Below, one piece after another: positions 16,096-25,611 of a stretch of 52,832 bases of DNA. The DNA lies in the NCBI GenBank assembly GCA_905478855.1, contig CAJQKF010000015.1:1-52832 (forward strand), given 5' to 3'. Numbering within the stretch: the first letter of the stretch is position 1; each line of letters begins with the position of its first letter. Both the position numbers and the translations under genes were made by a program. The notes beneath the pieces are model-generated. The model was not told where the DNA came from. It did no database searches and saw nothing but the letters and a program-made list of their open reading frames with translations. The DNA is from an uncultured Gammaproteobacteria bacterium. Its GTDB lineage: Bacteria; Pseudomonadota; Gammaproteobacteria; Arenicellales; CAJQKF01.

Positions 16096-17639
16096 GCAGG
16101 CAATCTACAGAAAGATCTCGTTCTGTTCAAAAATCACATATGAGCGAAAAACAATTTGACGCGGAGAAGCAGGTGCAAATTGTTAGCTTTGTAAAAACTA
16201 ATGTTGCCTATTATGAACGACAATTTGAAAAAATTGGTAATCATGCAGGGTTTGCTTGGACTTTTAACTTTTGGGCAGCAATTCTCGGTTCCATTTGGTT
16301 TGGTGCACGTGGTATGTGGAACTGGGCGCTAAGTTTTTTAATACTAGAAACTTTTGCGATTGTTCAAATTATTCGTGGAATATTTGGTAATTTGGCGACA
16401 GAAGCCTGGGCGCGTATTGAAAAGATAGAAGGAACACTTGATCTCAGGCGACAGCAGTTGGCCGCGGCTATCGAAAATAATACAGATAAAGTTGATGTGT
16501 ATCGTAGAACGGTTTCATCCCTGGAAGATGCAATAGGGGGTATTCGTTCAGAAGCCCAACAACTGGAAGGATTAGGGCTCTGGATAGCGTTTGCCGGTGT
16601 GATAATTCTTCTACTTATAAAGTTTTCACAATCAGTGAGTGCCAACTGGTTACTTGAAAAACGATTTTCTGAATGGCTCTCAGACTCTTCTTTGTCGACT
16701 GGTATGGCGACTAAGGATTATGTCTTGAGTGCTGGTTTTGTTTTGCTGATTCTGTTTGCTACCGTAACCCATTATAGCTTTCCGGGTGTTTTTGCATGGT
16801 TAATCGAATTTCCGACACGTCCAGAAATTCGTCTGGTTAGCATTGGATGGGTTGAACAATTCTTTGCTTTTGCGATACAAAATGGTGAACCATTTTTTGA
16901 TGCTATTACTTATGGTATTCGTTTATTACTTGATGGACTCGAACTGATTTTTGTAGAGACTCCGTGGATGGTTATCGCAAGTTTTATTATTTTATTAACC
17001 TGGTTATCTGCGGGACCCAGCACAGCGATTTATTCAGCTGCATTTTTAAGCTATATGGGTCTTTTGGGGTTTTGGGAAAAAGCAATGACCACATTAGCAT
17101 TGCTTGGTACGGCTGCATGTCTTTCTATTGTCATCGGGATACCATTAGGCATGTATTGCGCCAGAAGGGAACGATTCTATTCTTTTATTCGGCCGATTAT
17201 GGATTTTATGCAAACCATGCCGGCATTTGTTTTCATGATACCGGTGATTGCATTTTTCGGAACAGGGAAACCTGCCGCGGTGGTTACTACTATGATTTTT
17301 GGTGGAACACCCGTTGTACGACTTACCGTTCTTGGCTTACGTGGTGTACCGGAAAGCGTCCGTGAAGCGGCAATTTCATTTGGAGCAGGGAAGTGGTATC
17401 TACTTTCGAAGGTTGATTTGCCGCTAGCGAGTCCCTCTATACGTGCCGGTATTAATCAAACGATTATGCTTAGCTTGGCGATGGTTGTTGTAGCCTCCCT
17501 CATTGGAGCACGGGGTCTAGGGGAAGATGTACTGGAGGCCCTTCAATACGCAAATGTTGGTCAGGGTATTCTTGCAGGATTCGCAATCTTATTTTGCGCC
17601 ATGATTCTCGATAGAATCGTCCAGGGGAATCGAAAGTAA
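16092..17639 (+). CDS. Betaine-type ABC permease with a long N-terminal membrane extension
   Basis: A 515-residue inner-membrane permease. The C-terminal part, from about residue 270, is a ProW-like domain with DFMQTMPAFVFMIPVIAFFG and the ATPase-contact loop RGVPESVREAAISFGAGKWY. About 270 residues precede it, more than usual for ProW: a soluble start, a Trp-rich membrane segment (WTFNFWAAILGSIWFGARGM) that looks like a DUF2628-type module, a charged coiled segment (about 115-155) and two further helices. The start overlaps the ATPase stop in an ATGA; an internal ATG at 16140 is an alternative. The extension could tune gating or sensing; this is inference. Confidence 0.88.
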   Translation: MSRQSTERSRSVQKSHMSEKQFDAEKQVQIVSFVKTNVAYYERQFEKIGNHAGFAWTFNFWAAILGSIWFGARGMWNWALSFLILETFAIVQIIRGIFGNLATEAWARIEKIEGTLDLRRQQLAAAIENNTDKVDVYRRTVSSLEDAIGGIRSEAQQLEGLGLWIAFAGVIILLLIKFSQSVSANWLLEKRFSEWLSDSSLSTGMATKDYVLSAGFVLLILFATVTHYSFPGVFAWLIEFPTRPEIRLVSIGWVEQFFAFAIQNGEPFFDAITYGIRLLLDGLELIFVETPWMVIASFIILLTWLSAGPSTAIYSAAFLSYMGLLGFWEKAMTTLALLGTAACLSIVIGIPLGMYCARRERFYSFIRPIMDFMQTMPAFVFMIPVIAFFGTGKPAAVVTTMIFGGTPVVRLTVLGLRGVPESVREAAISFGAGKWYLLSKVDLPLASPSIRAGINQTIMLSLAMVVVASLIGARGLGEDVLEALQYANVGQGILAGFAILFCAMILDRIVQGNRK

Positions 17640-17644
17640 CTTAT

Positions 17645-18394
17645 ATGAATGAGATTAATAGAAGCGATCGAATGCCATTAGTGTTGGTTCATGGGTATCT
17701 AGGGGGTAGCGAGCAGTGGGAAGATCAAGTACGAGTGTTTCAAGAACGCTATGATGTAGTTACCCCCGACTTGCCCGGTTTTGGTTTACAACATGAAATG
17801 AAATCTCCTGATACTATTGCAGGATACGCTAACTATGTGCTGGATTATGTTGAGCAGCAGGGCATTTCTAACTTCCATTTGTTAGGTCATTCAATGGGCG
17901 GCATGATTGTTCAACAAATGGTTGCACAGCAACCATCGCGTATTGCTAAGCTTATTCTTTATGGGACTGGCCCGTTAGGTTCAATGCCAGGTCGCTTTGA
18001 AACTTTGGCGAGATCTCGGCAGCGTTTACTATCTGATGGTATTGAAGCTACTGCCAGAAGGATCGCTGCCACTTGGTTTCTGCACGGTGAAACAGGAAAC
18101 GGGTATGTTCCATGTGCCGAAATTGGTGTTAAAGCCTCTATGCAAGCAGCCCTTGCCGCGTTGACTGCTATGGAAACATGGTCAGGAGAACTCGAATTAA
18201 CTAATGTGAAATCTAAAACCCTAGTGCTCTGGGGGGATCACGACCGCGCTTATCTCTGGCCACAACCGAATCAACTATGGTGTTCTATTAAAGATGCGGA
18301 ACTCGCTGTCGTGCCTGGTTGTTCTCATGCGGTTCACTTGGAAAAACCCGAATTGTTTAATGCGATATTATTGGATTTCCTAAATTCCAACTAG
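17645..18394 (+). CDS. Alpha/beta-fold hydrolase
   Basis: A 249-residue cytosolic hydrolase. The nucleophile elbow GHSMGG puts the serine at about residue 84, the acid is in LWGDHDR, and the base histidine is in GCSHAVHLEKPE. The oxyanion motif HGYLGGSEQW lies near the N-terminus. It starts 5 bases after the permease stop, so it is co-transcribed with the betaine-type importer and is probably involved in using what the importer brings in, for example an ester of a quaternary amine. That link is inference; the family contains esterases, lactonases and others. There is no signal peptide. Confidence 0.88.
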   Translation: MNEINRSDRMPLVLVHGYLGGSEQWEDQVRVFQERYDVVTPDLPGFGLQHEMKSPDTIAGYANYVLDYVEQQGISNFHLLGHSMGGMIVQQMVAQQPSRIAKLILYGTGPLGSMPGRFETLARSRQRLLSDGIEATARRIAATWFLHGETGNGYVPCAEIGVKASMQAALAALTAMETWSGELELTNVKSKTLVLWGDHDRAYLWPQPNQLWCSIKDAELAVVPGCSHAVHLEKPELFNAILLDFLNSN

Positions 18395-18576
18395 GTCTTT
18401 CTTATCTAATTATTGCTGCATCACCGTTTATTTTAGTGATAAAAACAAGATGATAGATTAATACAACTCAGCTACAGCACATTGCCATACATAATATGAA
18501 AATTATTGCCCGTTCATTGGTTCTAAACGTATCTAGTCGATATTTTTCTTACTTAACTAGTGCTTTTACGATTACG

Positions 18577-19830
18577 TTATGGTGTGTAAGGATGTAACGG
18601 GCGATCCGCGATAAGATGCACATCACTTATTGCTCTTTCAAGAAAGCCTCCTTCGCAGTAGCAAAGATAGAATTCCCACATTCGAATAAAATCATCGGAA
18701 TAACCCATTTCCCGAACTAATGGCAGTTGATCTAAGAACGCTTGACGCCAATAACGTAACGTTTTTGCATAGTGTAATCCGATATCCTCAAGCCCAGTCA
18801 CCAATAGATCGCTTTTTCGAGCGATTGAAGAGGTCATTGCGCTGATCGATGGCAAATTTGATCCCGGGAAAATGTACCGTTGTATAAAATCTACAGACCG
18901 TTTTGCATTTTCGTAACGCTGGTCAGCAATCGTAATGGCCTGAATAAGTAACCGTCCACCTGGTTTCAATAGTTCGCCACATTTTGCGAAGTACGTATCA
19001 AACTGTTGCCAGCCGATAGCTTCGATCATTTCAATGGAAACGAGCTTGTCGAATGTACCTTCTAGATCGCGATAATCTTGTAGTAGAACGGTGATCTGAT
19101 CTTCAAGACCGGCTTTTTTAACCCGTTCAAGGGTATGTTCATATTGCTCAAGAGAAAGAGTAGTAGTTGTTACTCTACATCCAAAGTTGTGCACTGCATG
19201 AATAGCCATACTACCCCAGCCTGTGCCAATCTCTACTAAATGATCTGAGCTGGATAATTGTAATTGATTGCAAATATGATTGAGTCGATAGATCTGCGCT
19301 TCGTGTAAGCTTGCGTCCTCTGTTGGGAATATGGCGCTGGAGTACATCATACTTGAATCAAGCCATGACGAAAAAAAATCGTTGCCAAGATCATAATGAG
19401 CGGAAATATTTCTGCGAGCGCCTTCTCGTGTATTTCTATTTACCCAGTGGAATAATTTCTGAAAGGGTCTTGTCAAGGCCGCCGTTCCACCCTCCATATC
19501 GTCTACTACGTTGATGTTTCGGACCAATAAACGGACTAATGTTACCAGGTCATCACAACTCCAGGCTCCACGCATATAGGCTTCGCCTGCGCCAATTGAG
19601 CCTCCAAAAGCGATATCCGAATAGAATGACCTATCGTGAATATGGATTCTTGCAATCAGATCGCCTTCTACTCCAAATACAAACTGTTGGTCCCTATCGA
19701 TCAGTACCAAACGACCCAGCTGTATTTTTTTCAGCTGTTGAATAACTAATTTAAAAGCCAGTCGATCAAGTATGCGTGGCTTTTGACGGGTATCAAGATG
19801 TCGTTCAGATGAAAGACTCACCGACTTCAT
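18577..19830 (-). CDS. Cyclopropane-fatty-acyl-phospholipid synthase family methyltransferase
   Basis: A 417-residue SAM-dependent enzyme that acts on unsaturated chains of membrane phospholipids. The N-terminal domain is followed by YDLGNDFFSSWLDSSMMYSS, SAM motif I LVEIGTGWGSMAIHA, the conserved SIEMIEAIGWQQFDTYF and the C-terminal CYCEGGFLERAISDVHLI. The position equivalent to E. coli CFA Cys139 (YSCAYW) reads YSSAIF. That change, and the operon it ends, make a methyltransferase like UfaM of furan-fatty-acid synthesis as likely as a true cyclopropane synthase. It is the last gene of the nine-gene MerR-headed operon, 16 bases after the DUF1365 gene. Confidence 0.9.
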   Translation of the reverse strand: MKSVSLSSERHLDTRQKPRILDRLAFKLVIQQLKKIQLGRLVLIDRDQQFVFGVEGDLIARIHIHDRSFYSDIAFGGSIGAGEAYMRGAWSCDDLVTLVRLLVRNINVVDDMEGGTAALTRPFQKLFHWVNRNTREGARRNISAHYDLGNDFFSSWLDSSMMYSSAIFPTEDASLHEAQIYRLNHICNQLQLSSSDHLVEIGTGWGSMAIHAVHNFGCRVTTTTLSLEQYEHTLERVKKAGLEDQITVLLQDYRDLEGTFDKLVSIEMIEAIGWQQFDTYFAKCGELLKPGGRLLIQAITIADQRYENAKRSVDFIQRYIFPGSNLPSISAMTSSIARKSDLLVTGLEDIGLHYAKTLRYWRQAFLDQLPLVREMGYSDDFIRMWEFYLCYCEGGFLERAISDVHLIADRPLHPYTP

Positions 19831-19846
19831 GAGTAGTACTCCATTG

Positions 19847-20635
19847 TTAATATGTTTTCTTTGGATGGTCGTAGATAGGACATTTTTTTATCCACAGTTT
19901 TAATGCTTGCCAGTGAATACCAAAAATTATGGAAAATGTCATAAATGGATATCGCGCAAGTGTTTTAGCTAACGAGCAAGCGGTTATGTCTGTTCGAGCT
20001 AAATCGAGACTGGCATCGAAGATTTTCTTCTGCTGCTGATCGTTGGTCATGAAGACGGTGAGTCGATCCGTTGGCTGGCTAAACCTCCATGTGTAGTCAA
20101 TATCCATAGGCATAAACGGTGATACATGCATGACCTTCTTCGGCTGAAATGTATAGAGATTTTGAGTGCTGCAATTACCTGCGGTAGGTAGCACGTAGCA
20201 ATGACGTTCCCCCCAGGGTGTGTTGTTTACTTCCGCAACTATAGTTTCTACCGTTTTATCTTTAGCGTCGTAACAGTAGTAAAAACTAACCGGGTTAAAG
20301 CAGTAGCCAAAATAACGTAAATTTGTTAGCAATCTAATTGGGCCGGTAGGTCGAATGCCAGCGTGTTGTTCGACCAGGTCACGAACACATTCATCTAGGC
20401 AAGTATTGTTGTCTCCTACGTGGTCCTCTCGCTTAAACCGAGCAATAGCTATTCGTTTAGTAGACCACAGCCAACGGTTAGTGAAAACTTGATCTATTTC
20501 AGCGAGATCAATAAACATCATGAAAACACGGTATCTAAACGTATGCTTTACCGGATAAAACCGTCGGTGCTTAATTTGCCCTGAAAATATTGCGCTTTGC
20601 ATCTCAATGCCGGTTTTGAAAGTGTTTGATGGCAT
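19847..20635 (-). CDS. DUF1365 family protein
   Basis: A 262-residue protein matching DUF1365: IFSGQIKHRRFYPVKHTFRY at the start, LRYFGYCFNPVSFYYCYD in the middle, and VNNTPWGERHCYVLP followed by VMHVSPFMPMDIDYTW. Members nearly always lie beside a FAD amine-oxidase-like gene and a CFA-type methyltransferase, as here, and are thought to take part in fatty-acid modification. The gene overlaps the preceding oxidoreductase gene by 32 bases, indicating tight co-translation. The biochemical activity has no visible catalytic signature. Confidence 0.9.
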   Translation of the reverse strand: MPSNTFKTGIEMQSAIFSGQIKHRRFYPVKHTFRYRVFMMFIDLAEIDQVFTNRWLWSTKRIAIARFKREDHVGDNNTCLDECVRDLVEQHAGIRPTGPIRLLTNLRYFGYCFNPVSFYYCYDAKDKTVETIVAEVNNTPWGERHCYVLPTAGNCSTQNLYTFQPKKVMHVSPFMPMDIDYTWRFSQPTDRLTVFMTNDQQQKKIFDASLDLARTDITACSLAKTLARYPFMTFSIIFGIHWQALKLWIKKCPIYDHPKKTY

Positions 20636-21848
20636 TGAGAGCGCTTATTACACCGTCTTCATGAAAGCCGTAACGCCAGTAGGCCCCACAATAGTAAATG
20701 CGATCAAATCCATTAATCTGTTCATGCTGCTTTTGAGCATTAACGGCTTCTGGTGTGAATACTGGATGCGAATATTTATAACGGTCGATTATTTTGTCCG
20801 GGTCAATTGAGTCACAATGATTAAGGGTTACCATGTACTGTTTTGTTGTCGGTAAACCCTGCAATATATTCATGTTATAGGTAACCGATACTGGATGTTG
20901 CAAGTGACTTTGCATATGCGCATTCCAAGCGGCCCAAGCCCGTCGTTTGCTGGGCAGTAGGGATGTGTCTGTATGTAATATTGCCTCGTTTTCCTGGTAA
21001 CGTATAGCGTTTAATGTGTCCCATTCTAACTGGGTAGGATCGCGCAGCAATTTTAATGCTTGATCACTATGAGTAGCTATAAATACCGCGTCAAATTGTT
21101 CCTCTTCTTGTCCTGAAACGTTAACGCCAATATACGCAGACTGCCTAGTAATTGACTCAACCTTAGAATTGAGTCGGATCTTATTCCGAAAATTTGTTAC
21201 GAGGGCTTCGACGTAATTATGAGAACCATTTTCGATGACTTTCCACATCGGACGGTCATTGATAGACAACAAGCCGTGATTTTTAAAAAACCGTACAAAA
21301 AACTGTGCAGGCATTTGTTGAATTAGAGTAACCGATGACGACCATATTGCAGCACCCATTGGCATGACAAAATCGAATATAAATTCACTGGAGTAATTTT
21401 TACGTTTTAGATACTCTGCGAGCGTGCTGTTGGTAGAGTCATCTTCGAGTAACGCAGGTGCTTCACGATTGAATCGTAAAATATCACGTATCATTCTGTA
21501 AAATGCAGGCCTTAGAATGTTGCGTCGTTGGGTAAATAGTGCGTTTATGCTAGAAGCACAGTATTCCAAACCAGCGTTAGGGTTTTGCACACTAAAACCC
21601 ATGGAACTATTCTTGCTTTGAACGCCGAGTTCGTCCAATATTTGTATAAAATTTGGATAGGTCCATTCGTTAAAAACGATAAATCCGGTATCCACTGAAA
21701 ATGTCTGTCCGCCTTCGGTTACGTTTACGGTGTTTGTGTGACCACCGATTCGTGACTCCGCTTCGAATACAGTGATATCATGATCATTAGATAGCTTCCA
21801 CGCTGCTATATTTCCGGCTATGCCGGTTCCGATCACAGCAATTTTCAT
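20604..21848 (-). CDS. FAD-dependent oxidoreductase (amine-oxidase-like), lipid-operon type
   Basis: A 414-residue flavoprotein. The FAD dinucleotide-binding motif is at the N-terminus (VIGTGIAGNIAAWKL, then FEAESRIGGHTNTV), and the C-terminal flavin contact is IYYCGAYWRYGFHEDGV. The middle contains FDFVMPMGAAIWSS, as in the subgroup linked to DUF1365 and CFA-type genes. In Rhodobacter, genes of this operon type make furan fatty acids, where a desaturase (UfaD) and an oxygen-inserting protein (UfaO) act on methylated acyl chains; this protein is a candidate for such a redox step. The 109 bases upstream carry a startless hydrophobic frame. Confidence 0.88.
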   Translation of the reverse strand: MKIAVIGTGIAGNIAAWKLSNDHDITVFEAESRIGGHTNTVNVTEGGQTFSVDTGFIVFNEWTYPNFIQILDELGVQSKNSSMGFSVQNPNAGLEYCASSINALFTQRRNILRPAFYRMIRDILRFNREAPALLEDDSTNSTLAEYLKRKNYSSEFIFDFVMPMGAAIWSSSVTLIQQMPAQFFVRFFKNHGLLSINDRPMWKVIENGSHNYVEALVTNFRNKIRLNSKVESITRQSAYIGVNVSGQEEEQFDAVFIATHSDQALKLLRDPTQLEWDTLNAIRYQENEAILHTDTSLLPSKRRAWAAWNAHMQSHLQHPVSVTYNMNILQGLPTTKQYMVTLNHCDSIDPDKIIDRYKYSHPVFTPEAVNAQKQHEQINGFDRIYYCGAYWRYGFHEDGVISALNAIKHFQNRH

Positions 21849-21957
21849 TAATCTTTCCTGTCATGAATTGAGTGTGCATCGAGCTGAACCGTAACATAAT
21901 AATTACTGTCGCCACTACTAGTGCCCATAAAAAAGACGGGAGAATAATTCTTAACCG

Positions 21958-22506
21958 CTACCATTGTTGTGGTACTTTCTGCAGGAGTGCTGTTTCGTAT
22001 CCCATTTTTCCAATTAGATCTTTCATTTCCTCATATAGATCGTTTGATATCTCGGGTGTACGAGCCATTAGCCATACGTAGTCTCTTTTGTTTCTTCCTA
22101 TAATGGTGGTGGTGTAATTGTTGTTCAAGTACACAACTCGATAGTCGGCCTTAAATGGCCAAATGAAGCGCATACTCCACTCGGCATTGGTCGTTGTATT
22201 CTTCACAAATCCTACGGGGTTATATTCTTTTCGCTTACCGTCAAACGATCCTGCCAGAAATTCAAAGCGAGTATTTATACTCCCATCTTGATTGAGCGAA
22301 TAGGTTTCTGTCGCATTGTGCGCATCTGTTTCAATAAAAGTAGGTATGTTTGCGATAACGTACCATTTTCCCATAAAGGCATTTAAATCTACTTGAGTAA
22401 CCGTTGGGAGCTTTCCATGAGTAGCGCAACCGCTTATTAACATTGTTAGTACTAGCAAAAAGGTTGTTTTAGAATTGATATAAATTAGCAACCGAGAGTG
22501 GTTCAT
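21958..22506 (-). CDS. Lipocalin-family lipoprotein (Blc type)
   Basis: A 182-residue outer-membrane-type lipoprotein. A basic, hydrophobic signal ends in the lipobox LISGC (Cys27), and the lipocalin signature G-x-W is in FMGKWYVIANIPTF. Later WPFKADYRVVYLN and YVWLMARTPEI match bacterial lipocalins such as Blc, which bind fatty acids or lysophospholipids during membrane maintenance. It overlaps the DUF6134 gene by 4 bases. Within this operon it could carry or remove modified or damaged lipids. Confidence 0.92.
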   Translation of the reverse strand: MNHSRLLIYINSKTTFLLVLTMLISGCATHGKLPTVTQVDLNAFMGKWYVIANIPTFIETDAHNATETYSLNQDGSINTRFEFLAGSFDGKRKEYNPVGFVKNTTTNAEWSMRFIWPFKADYRVVYLNNNYTTTIIGRNKRDYVWLMARTPEISNDLYEEMKDLIGKMGYETALLQKVPQQW

Positions 22507-23171
22507 AGATTTACACCGGTACGTTGATATTTAAGTATACGACCGCCTTTAACTTCACTGGCTAATGCTAACCATTCGTTCTTTTCTGAGTACCATAATT
22601 GTAGGTCTAGTTCACCAGCGTTAAGGTCATATCGTCGCGCCAGTTTTCTATGCCCATTCAAGTTGAGAGTTTCGGTTATCGGTTCGGATACCGATATGTC
22701 TACATATTTTCCATTTTGGCTATTTAGTGCCTTTGATTGATCGAGAAACTGTGGATTCCAATATGCGAAAGTCATCACACATGCTGGTAATTTTGATGCT
22801 CCATTCGAGCTTTCGATGGTAAAAGAATTATCACTCTGCTGTCCAGATACTTGGAGTTGAATACCGTTGTTATTGGTGTTTGATTCTATGGAGTTGAGGC
22901 AGTTTCCTTTCCACAGCTCTACGTTGTCATGTTGATACTCGAATAGCGTTAAGAACAGTAATTTGTACTCGAAAGTCGCTTCGCTGGTGATTGTCTGAAT
23001 ATGGTTTTGAGTTCTGCGATGAAAATTATGATAGCCAATCTCCTTGTCATCGAGTAGTACACGAAAATTCCAGTTTTCATCAGTAATTGATGATGCGCTT
23101 GAAATGCTAATGTTGGAAATCGCTAGTAAAAGTAAAGTTCTGAGACGTATCCTTTTAATTAGTTCCATCAT
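22503..23171 (-). CDS. DUF6134-type exported protein
   Basis: A 222-residue protein with an N-terminal signal peptide (about residues 1-28, ISISSASS). The mature part starts NWNFRVLLDDKEIGYHNFHR and contains YKLLFLTLFEYQHDNVELW; two cysteines may form a disulfide. This matches the DUF6134 pattern, known mainly from operons containing DUF1295, DUF2878 and lipocalin genes. It is probably periplasmic. It overlaps both neighbours by 4 bases, so it is fully part of the operon. The molecular role is unknown. Confidence 0.8.
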   Translation of the reverse strand: MMELIKRIRLRTLLLLAISNISISSASSITDENWNFRVLLDDKEIGYHNFHRRTQNHIQTITSEATFEYKLLFLTLFEYQHDNVELWKGNCLNSIESNTNNNGIQLQVSGQQSDNSFTIESSNGASKLPACVMTFAYWNPQFLDQSKALNSQNGKYVDISVSEPITETLNLNGHRKLARRYDLNAGELDLQLWYSEKNEWLALASEVKGGRILKYQRTGVNL

Positions 23172-23950
23172 GTCGGAGACACCTTTTTCTTAGTTCCAGG
23201 TATAAATGCGTTTGTAGTTTTTATATAGGCTGCATAGTTAGGTCGTCTTGCTTCGATAGTGTCTTCTAGAAGAGTTACTCCTGATACTTTTACTAATAGT
23301 ATAGTCATAACTATCGGGGCAAATATTGTCCACCACCCGCCGGCCGACACGCATATAAAGTAGAAACCCCACCAGAGAACACATTCTCCAAAGTAGTTGG
23401 GATGTCGCGTGTATTGCCACAGCCCTGTATTGAGAACTTTATTTTTATTGTTGGGATTTTTTTGGAATATTGTCAGCTGGTAATCACCTACTACTTCAAA
23501 AAACATTCCTGATAACCAGAGCGCTAAACCAATAAAATCGATAGCACTAATCGGATTTGCGCTATTAAGGCTAACAATGAGCGGGATCGCAATAACTGCT
23601 GCCAATGCAGTCTGAAGCCAAAATACAATATATAGGCTTTTGTATTTAAATCCCGGTTCATTGTTTTCCCGAATGACTTTATAACGTTTGTCCTCACCCT
23701 TACCGTGTACTCGAAAAGATATGTGAACAGATAAACGTAATGCCCAAATAGTTACTAACAACAGCACAACCCAACCACGAGCACTAATAGTATCTAGCAT
23801 GACGGCATAACCTGACACTAAACAGAGAAAAATTAGTGACCATAAACTATCGACGGTACTAACGTTTCTCATTTTTATACTAATTAACCAGGGTAATACC
23901 ATCACTAAAAGTAAACCCATCACTAACAATGTATAGTTTTGCAGTTCCAT
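23168..23950 (-). CDS. DUF1295 membrane protein (steroid 5-alpha-reductase-like fold)
   Basis: A 260-residue inner-membrane protein with about six or seven helices. It shows the DUF1295 landmarks VSTVDSLWSLIFL, the NADPH-site stretch GLWQYTRHPNYFGECVLWWG, and the C-terminal LLEDTIEARRPNYAAYI. The fold is related to 5-alpha-reductases and isoprenylcysteine methyltransferases, so it may reduce or modify a lipid double bond. It overlaps its neighbours by 1 and 4 bases. The substrate is unknown. Confidence 0.9.
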   Translation of the reverse strand: MELQNYTLLVMGLLLVMVLPWLISIKMRNVSTVDSLWSLIFLCLVSGYAVMLDTISARGWVVLLLVTIWALRLSVHISFRVHGKGEDKRYKVIRENNEPGFKYKSLYIVFWLQTALAAVIAIPLIVSLNSANPISAIDFIGLALWLSGMFFEVVGDYQLTIFQKNPNNKNKVLNTGLWQYTRHPNYFGECVLWWGFYFICVSAGGWWTIFAPIVMTILLVKVSGVTLLEDTIEARRPNYAAYIKTTNAFIPGTKKKVSPT

Positions 23951-24504
23951 TATAAAGTTCCCTTATTGCCGATCGTTAGACTTTTTAATTTATAACTCGT
24001 GTTACCAAAGTGACTGGCGCAGTAAATTAAAAGTGGCATTGCAATTCCCCAGCCTATTGCCAGAGCTAAAAGCGCTTGGGTCGGCTGAATAAAAACAACC
24101 GCTCCGAGTTCTTTTCCTGCGATAAAACTTAACGGGCCGCCAATCATCCCAAATATGCATGCGATAACGTAACGTGAATGCATCCACTTTAGTGTCACGT
24201 TAATCGTTGTTGCAAAAATAGCCCACAGGGCGATAATCCAGTAGGGTGGTACAAATGACTGGCCGTTTTGGTTTGCATAAATAAGCCAATTTGATGAGGT
24301 AAGTAGACCATCCAGAATTAAGCCGAGTAGCATGGCTGTGAAAATTAGTTTCACTTCGGCCATTGGGTCGTCGTCAGAATACAAATGAAAAAGCACTACA
24401 ATCATGGCTATCACTAAACCAACCCATGCTTTGTCTGTAGAGGCGCCGAGTACACAGGCGAACCAGCCAATCTGAAATGTTATGAAGTTTTGAAAGATAC
24501 GCAC
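23950..24504 (-). CDS. DUF2878 membrane protein
   Basis: A 184-residue protein with five or six hydrophobic helices. The start FITFQIGWFACVLGAS and the segment PPYWIIALWAIFATTINVTL are typical of DUF2878, always found with DUF1295 and CFA-like genes. It begins 4 bases after the upstream methyltransferase stop and shares its last base with the DUF1295 start region. No catalytic motif can be seen; it may help position lipid-modifying enzymes in the membrane. Confidence 0.88.
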   Translation of the reverse strand: MRIFQNFITFQIGWFACVLGASTDKAWVGLVIAMIVVLFHLYSDDDPMAEVKLIFTAMLLGLILDGLLTSSNWLIYANQNGQSFVPPYWIIALWAIFATTINVTLKWMHSRYVIACIFGMIGGPLSFIAGKELGAVVFIQPTQALLALAIGWGIAMPLLIYCASHFGNTSYKLKSLTIGNKGTL

Positions 24505-24508
24505 GGAG

Positions 24509-25591
24509 TTAGTCCTGATTGGCCTTTTTAAACAAATAATGACTTACAAACCATTCTTGACCATTGTCGTAGGCAAATAGCTCTGCGCAGGCCATGAAAA
24601 ATATTCTCCACCGTTGAATCCATTTGTCTGCGTCGTTTTCCCCGTAAACTTCCGAGAAAATTTGTTTAATGTGTTTCGTCTTTTGATCTGTCTTTTTCAG
24701 CCACGCATTTGCGGTTTTTTCGTAGTGTTTGCCGCTCCATTTCCATTGGTTCTCTATCTTCAGGTCGCGTTGAAAACGTAATGGCAGGTCTGCGCTGGGC
24801 ATTATGCCTCCGCTAAAAAAGTGTCGACTCATCCAGTCTGCAGGGCCATTATCAATAAATTCATAAGGAGAATTTCGATGGCAGAATATATGCATAAAAA
24901 ATTTCCCTTCAGGCTTTAACCAACTATCGATTTTTCCAAAAAGTTGTTGGTAGTTTCGCATATGTTCGAACATTTCGATGGAAACAATCCTGTCGTATGC
25001 TTCAGTGGCTTCGAAGTTGTTCATGTCACATGTAATCACCTGAATATTTCGAAGATTAAGGGTTTTTGCAGTATCCTCAATAAACTTTTTTTGTGGTTTT
25101 GAATTGGAAACGGATGTCACTGATGCGTTCGGATATTTTTCCGCAATCCATAATGATAACGATCCCCACCCACAACCTAGATCGAGCACCTTCATTCCGT
25201 CTTTTATGCCTGCTCGGTCGCAACTTATCTGTAACGAACGCTCCTCTGCGTCGTCTAATGAACGAGTTGAGTTATCCCAAAAACACGAGCTGTATTTACG
25301 ATGACGTCCAAGCACCGTGGTAAAAAATACCGGAGGGACTTCATAATGTTGTTCGTTTGCTAAGTCGGGAAGAAGCGCGATAGATGAATGATTCATAGAA
25401 TCTACAAACCCGTTCATGTGTGTCGAATGTGATTCGCAATCTGTAGAATTTATTTCGATTAGTCGCTGTCGGCAAAGCCTTCGTATGCCCGTTCTTATTA
25501 ACCAATCGGGTAATAAGCCTGATTCAGCCAAACCAATGGAAGGGTTTGCTGGCAGTTTTGGTTGGTTTTCAAACTCAGTCATGTTCTTCAA
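24509..25591 (-). CDS. SAM-dependent methyltransferase, CFA/coclaurine-methyltransferase-like
   Basis: A 360-residue cytosolic methyltransferase. It has SAM motif I VLDLGCGWGSLSLWIAEKYP, SIEMFEHMRNYQQLF and HIFCHRNSPYEF, which places it in the CFA-related subgroup that also includes plant N-methyltransferase-like proteins. It is clearly different from the second CFA-type enzyme in this operon, so the cell makes two distinct acyl or lipid methylations. In R. palustris a second methylase, FufM, adds another methyl to furan fatty acids; a similar role here is speculation. It is the first gene after the MerR regulator. Confidence 0.88.
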   Translation of the reverse strand: MKNMTEFENQPKLPANPSIGLAESGLLPDWLIRTGIRRLCRQRLIEINSTDCESHSTHMNGFVDSMNHSSIALLPDLANEQHYEVPPVFFTTVLGRHRKYSSCFWDNSTRSLDDAEERSLQISCDRAGIKDGMKVLDLGCGWGSLSLWIAEKYPNASVTSVSNSKPQKKFIEDTAKTLNLRNIQVITCDMNNFEATEAYDRIVSIEMFEHMRNYQQLFGKIDSWLKPEGKFFMHIFCHRNSPYEFIDNGPADWMSRHFFSGGIMPSADLPLRFQRDLKIENQWKWSGKHYEKTANAWLKKTDQKTKHIKQIFSEVYGENDADKWIQRWRIFFMACAELFAYDNGQEWFVSHYLFKKANQD

Positions 25592-25611
25592 TTAATGTAT
25601 TTACGTATTTG

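Noticed and set aside
21849..21957. Hydrophobic frame reading LPSFLWALVVATVIIMLRFS between the lipocalin and FAD oxidoreductase genes
   Set aside because: It looks like a membrane helix but has no usable start codon after the lipocalin stop and runs out of frame into the next gene; kept only as a remark.
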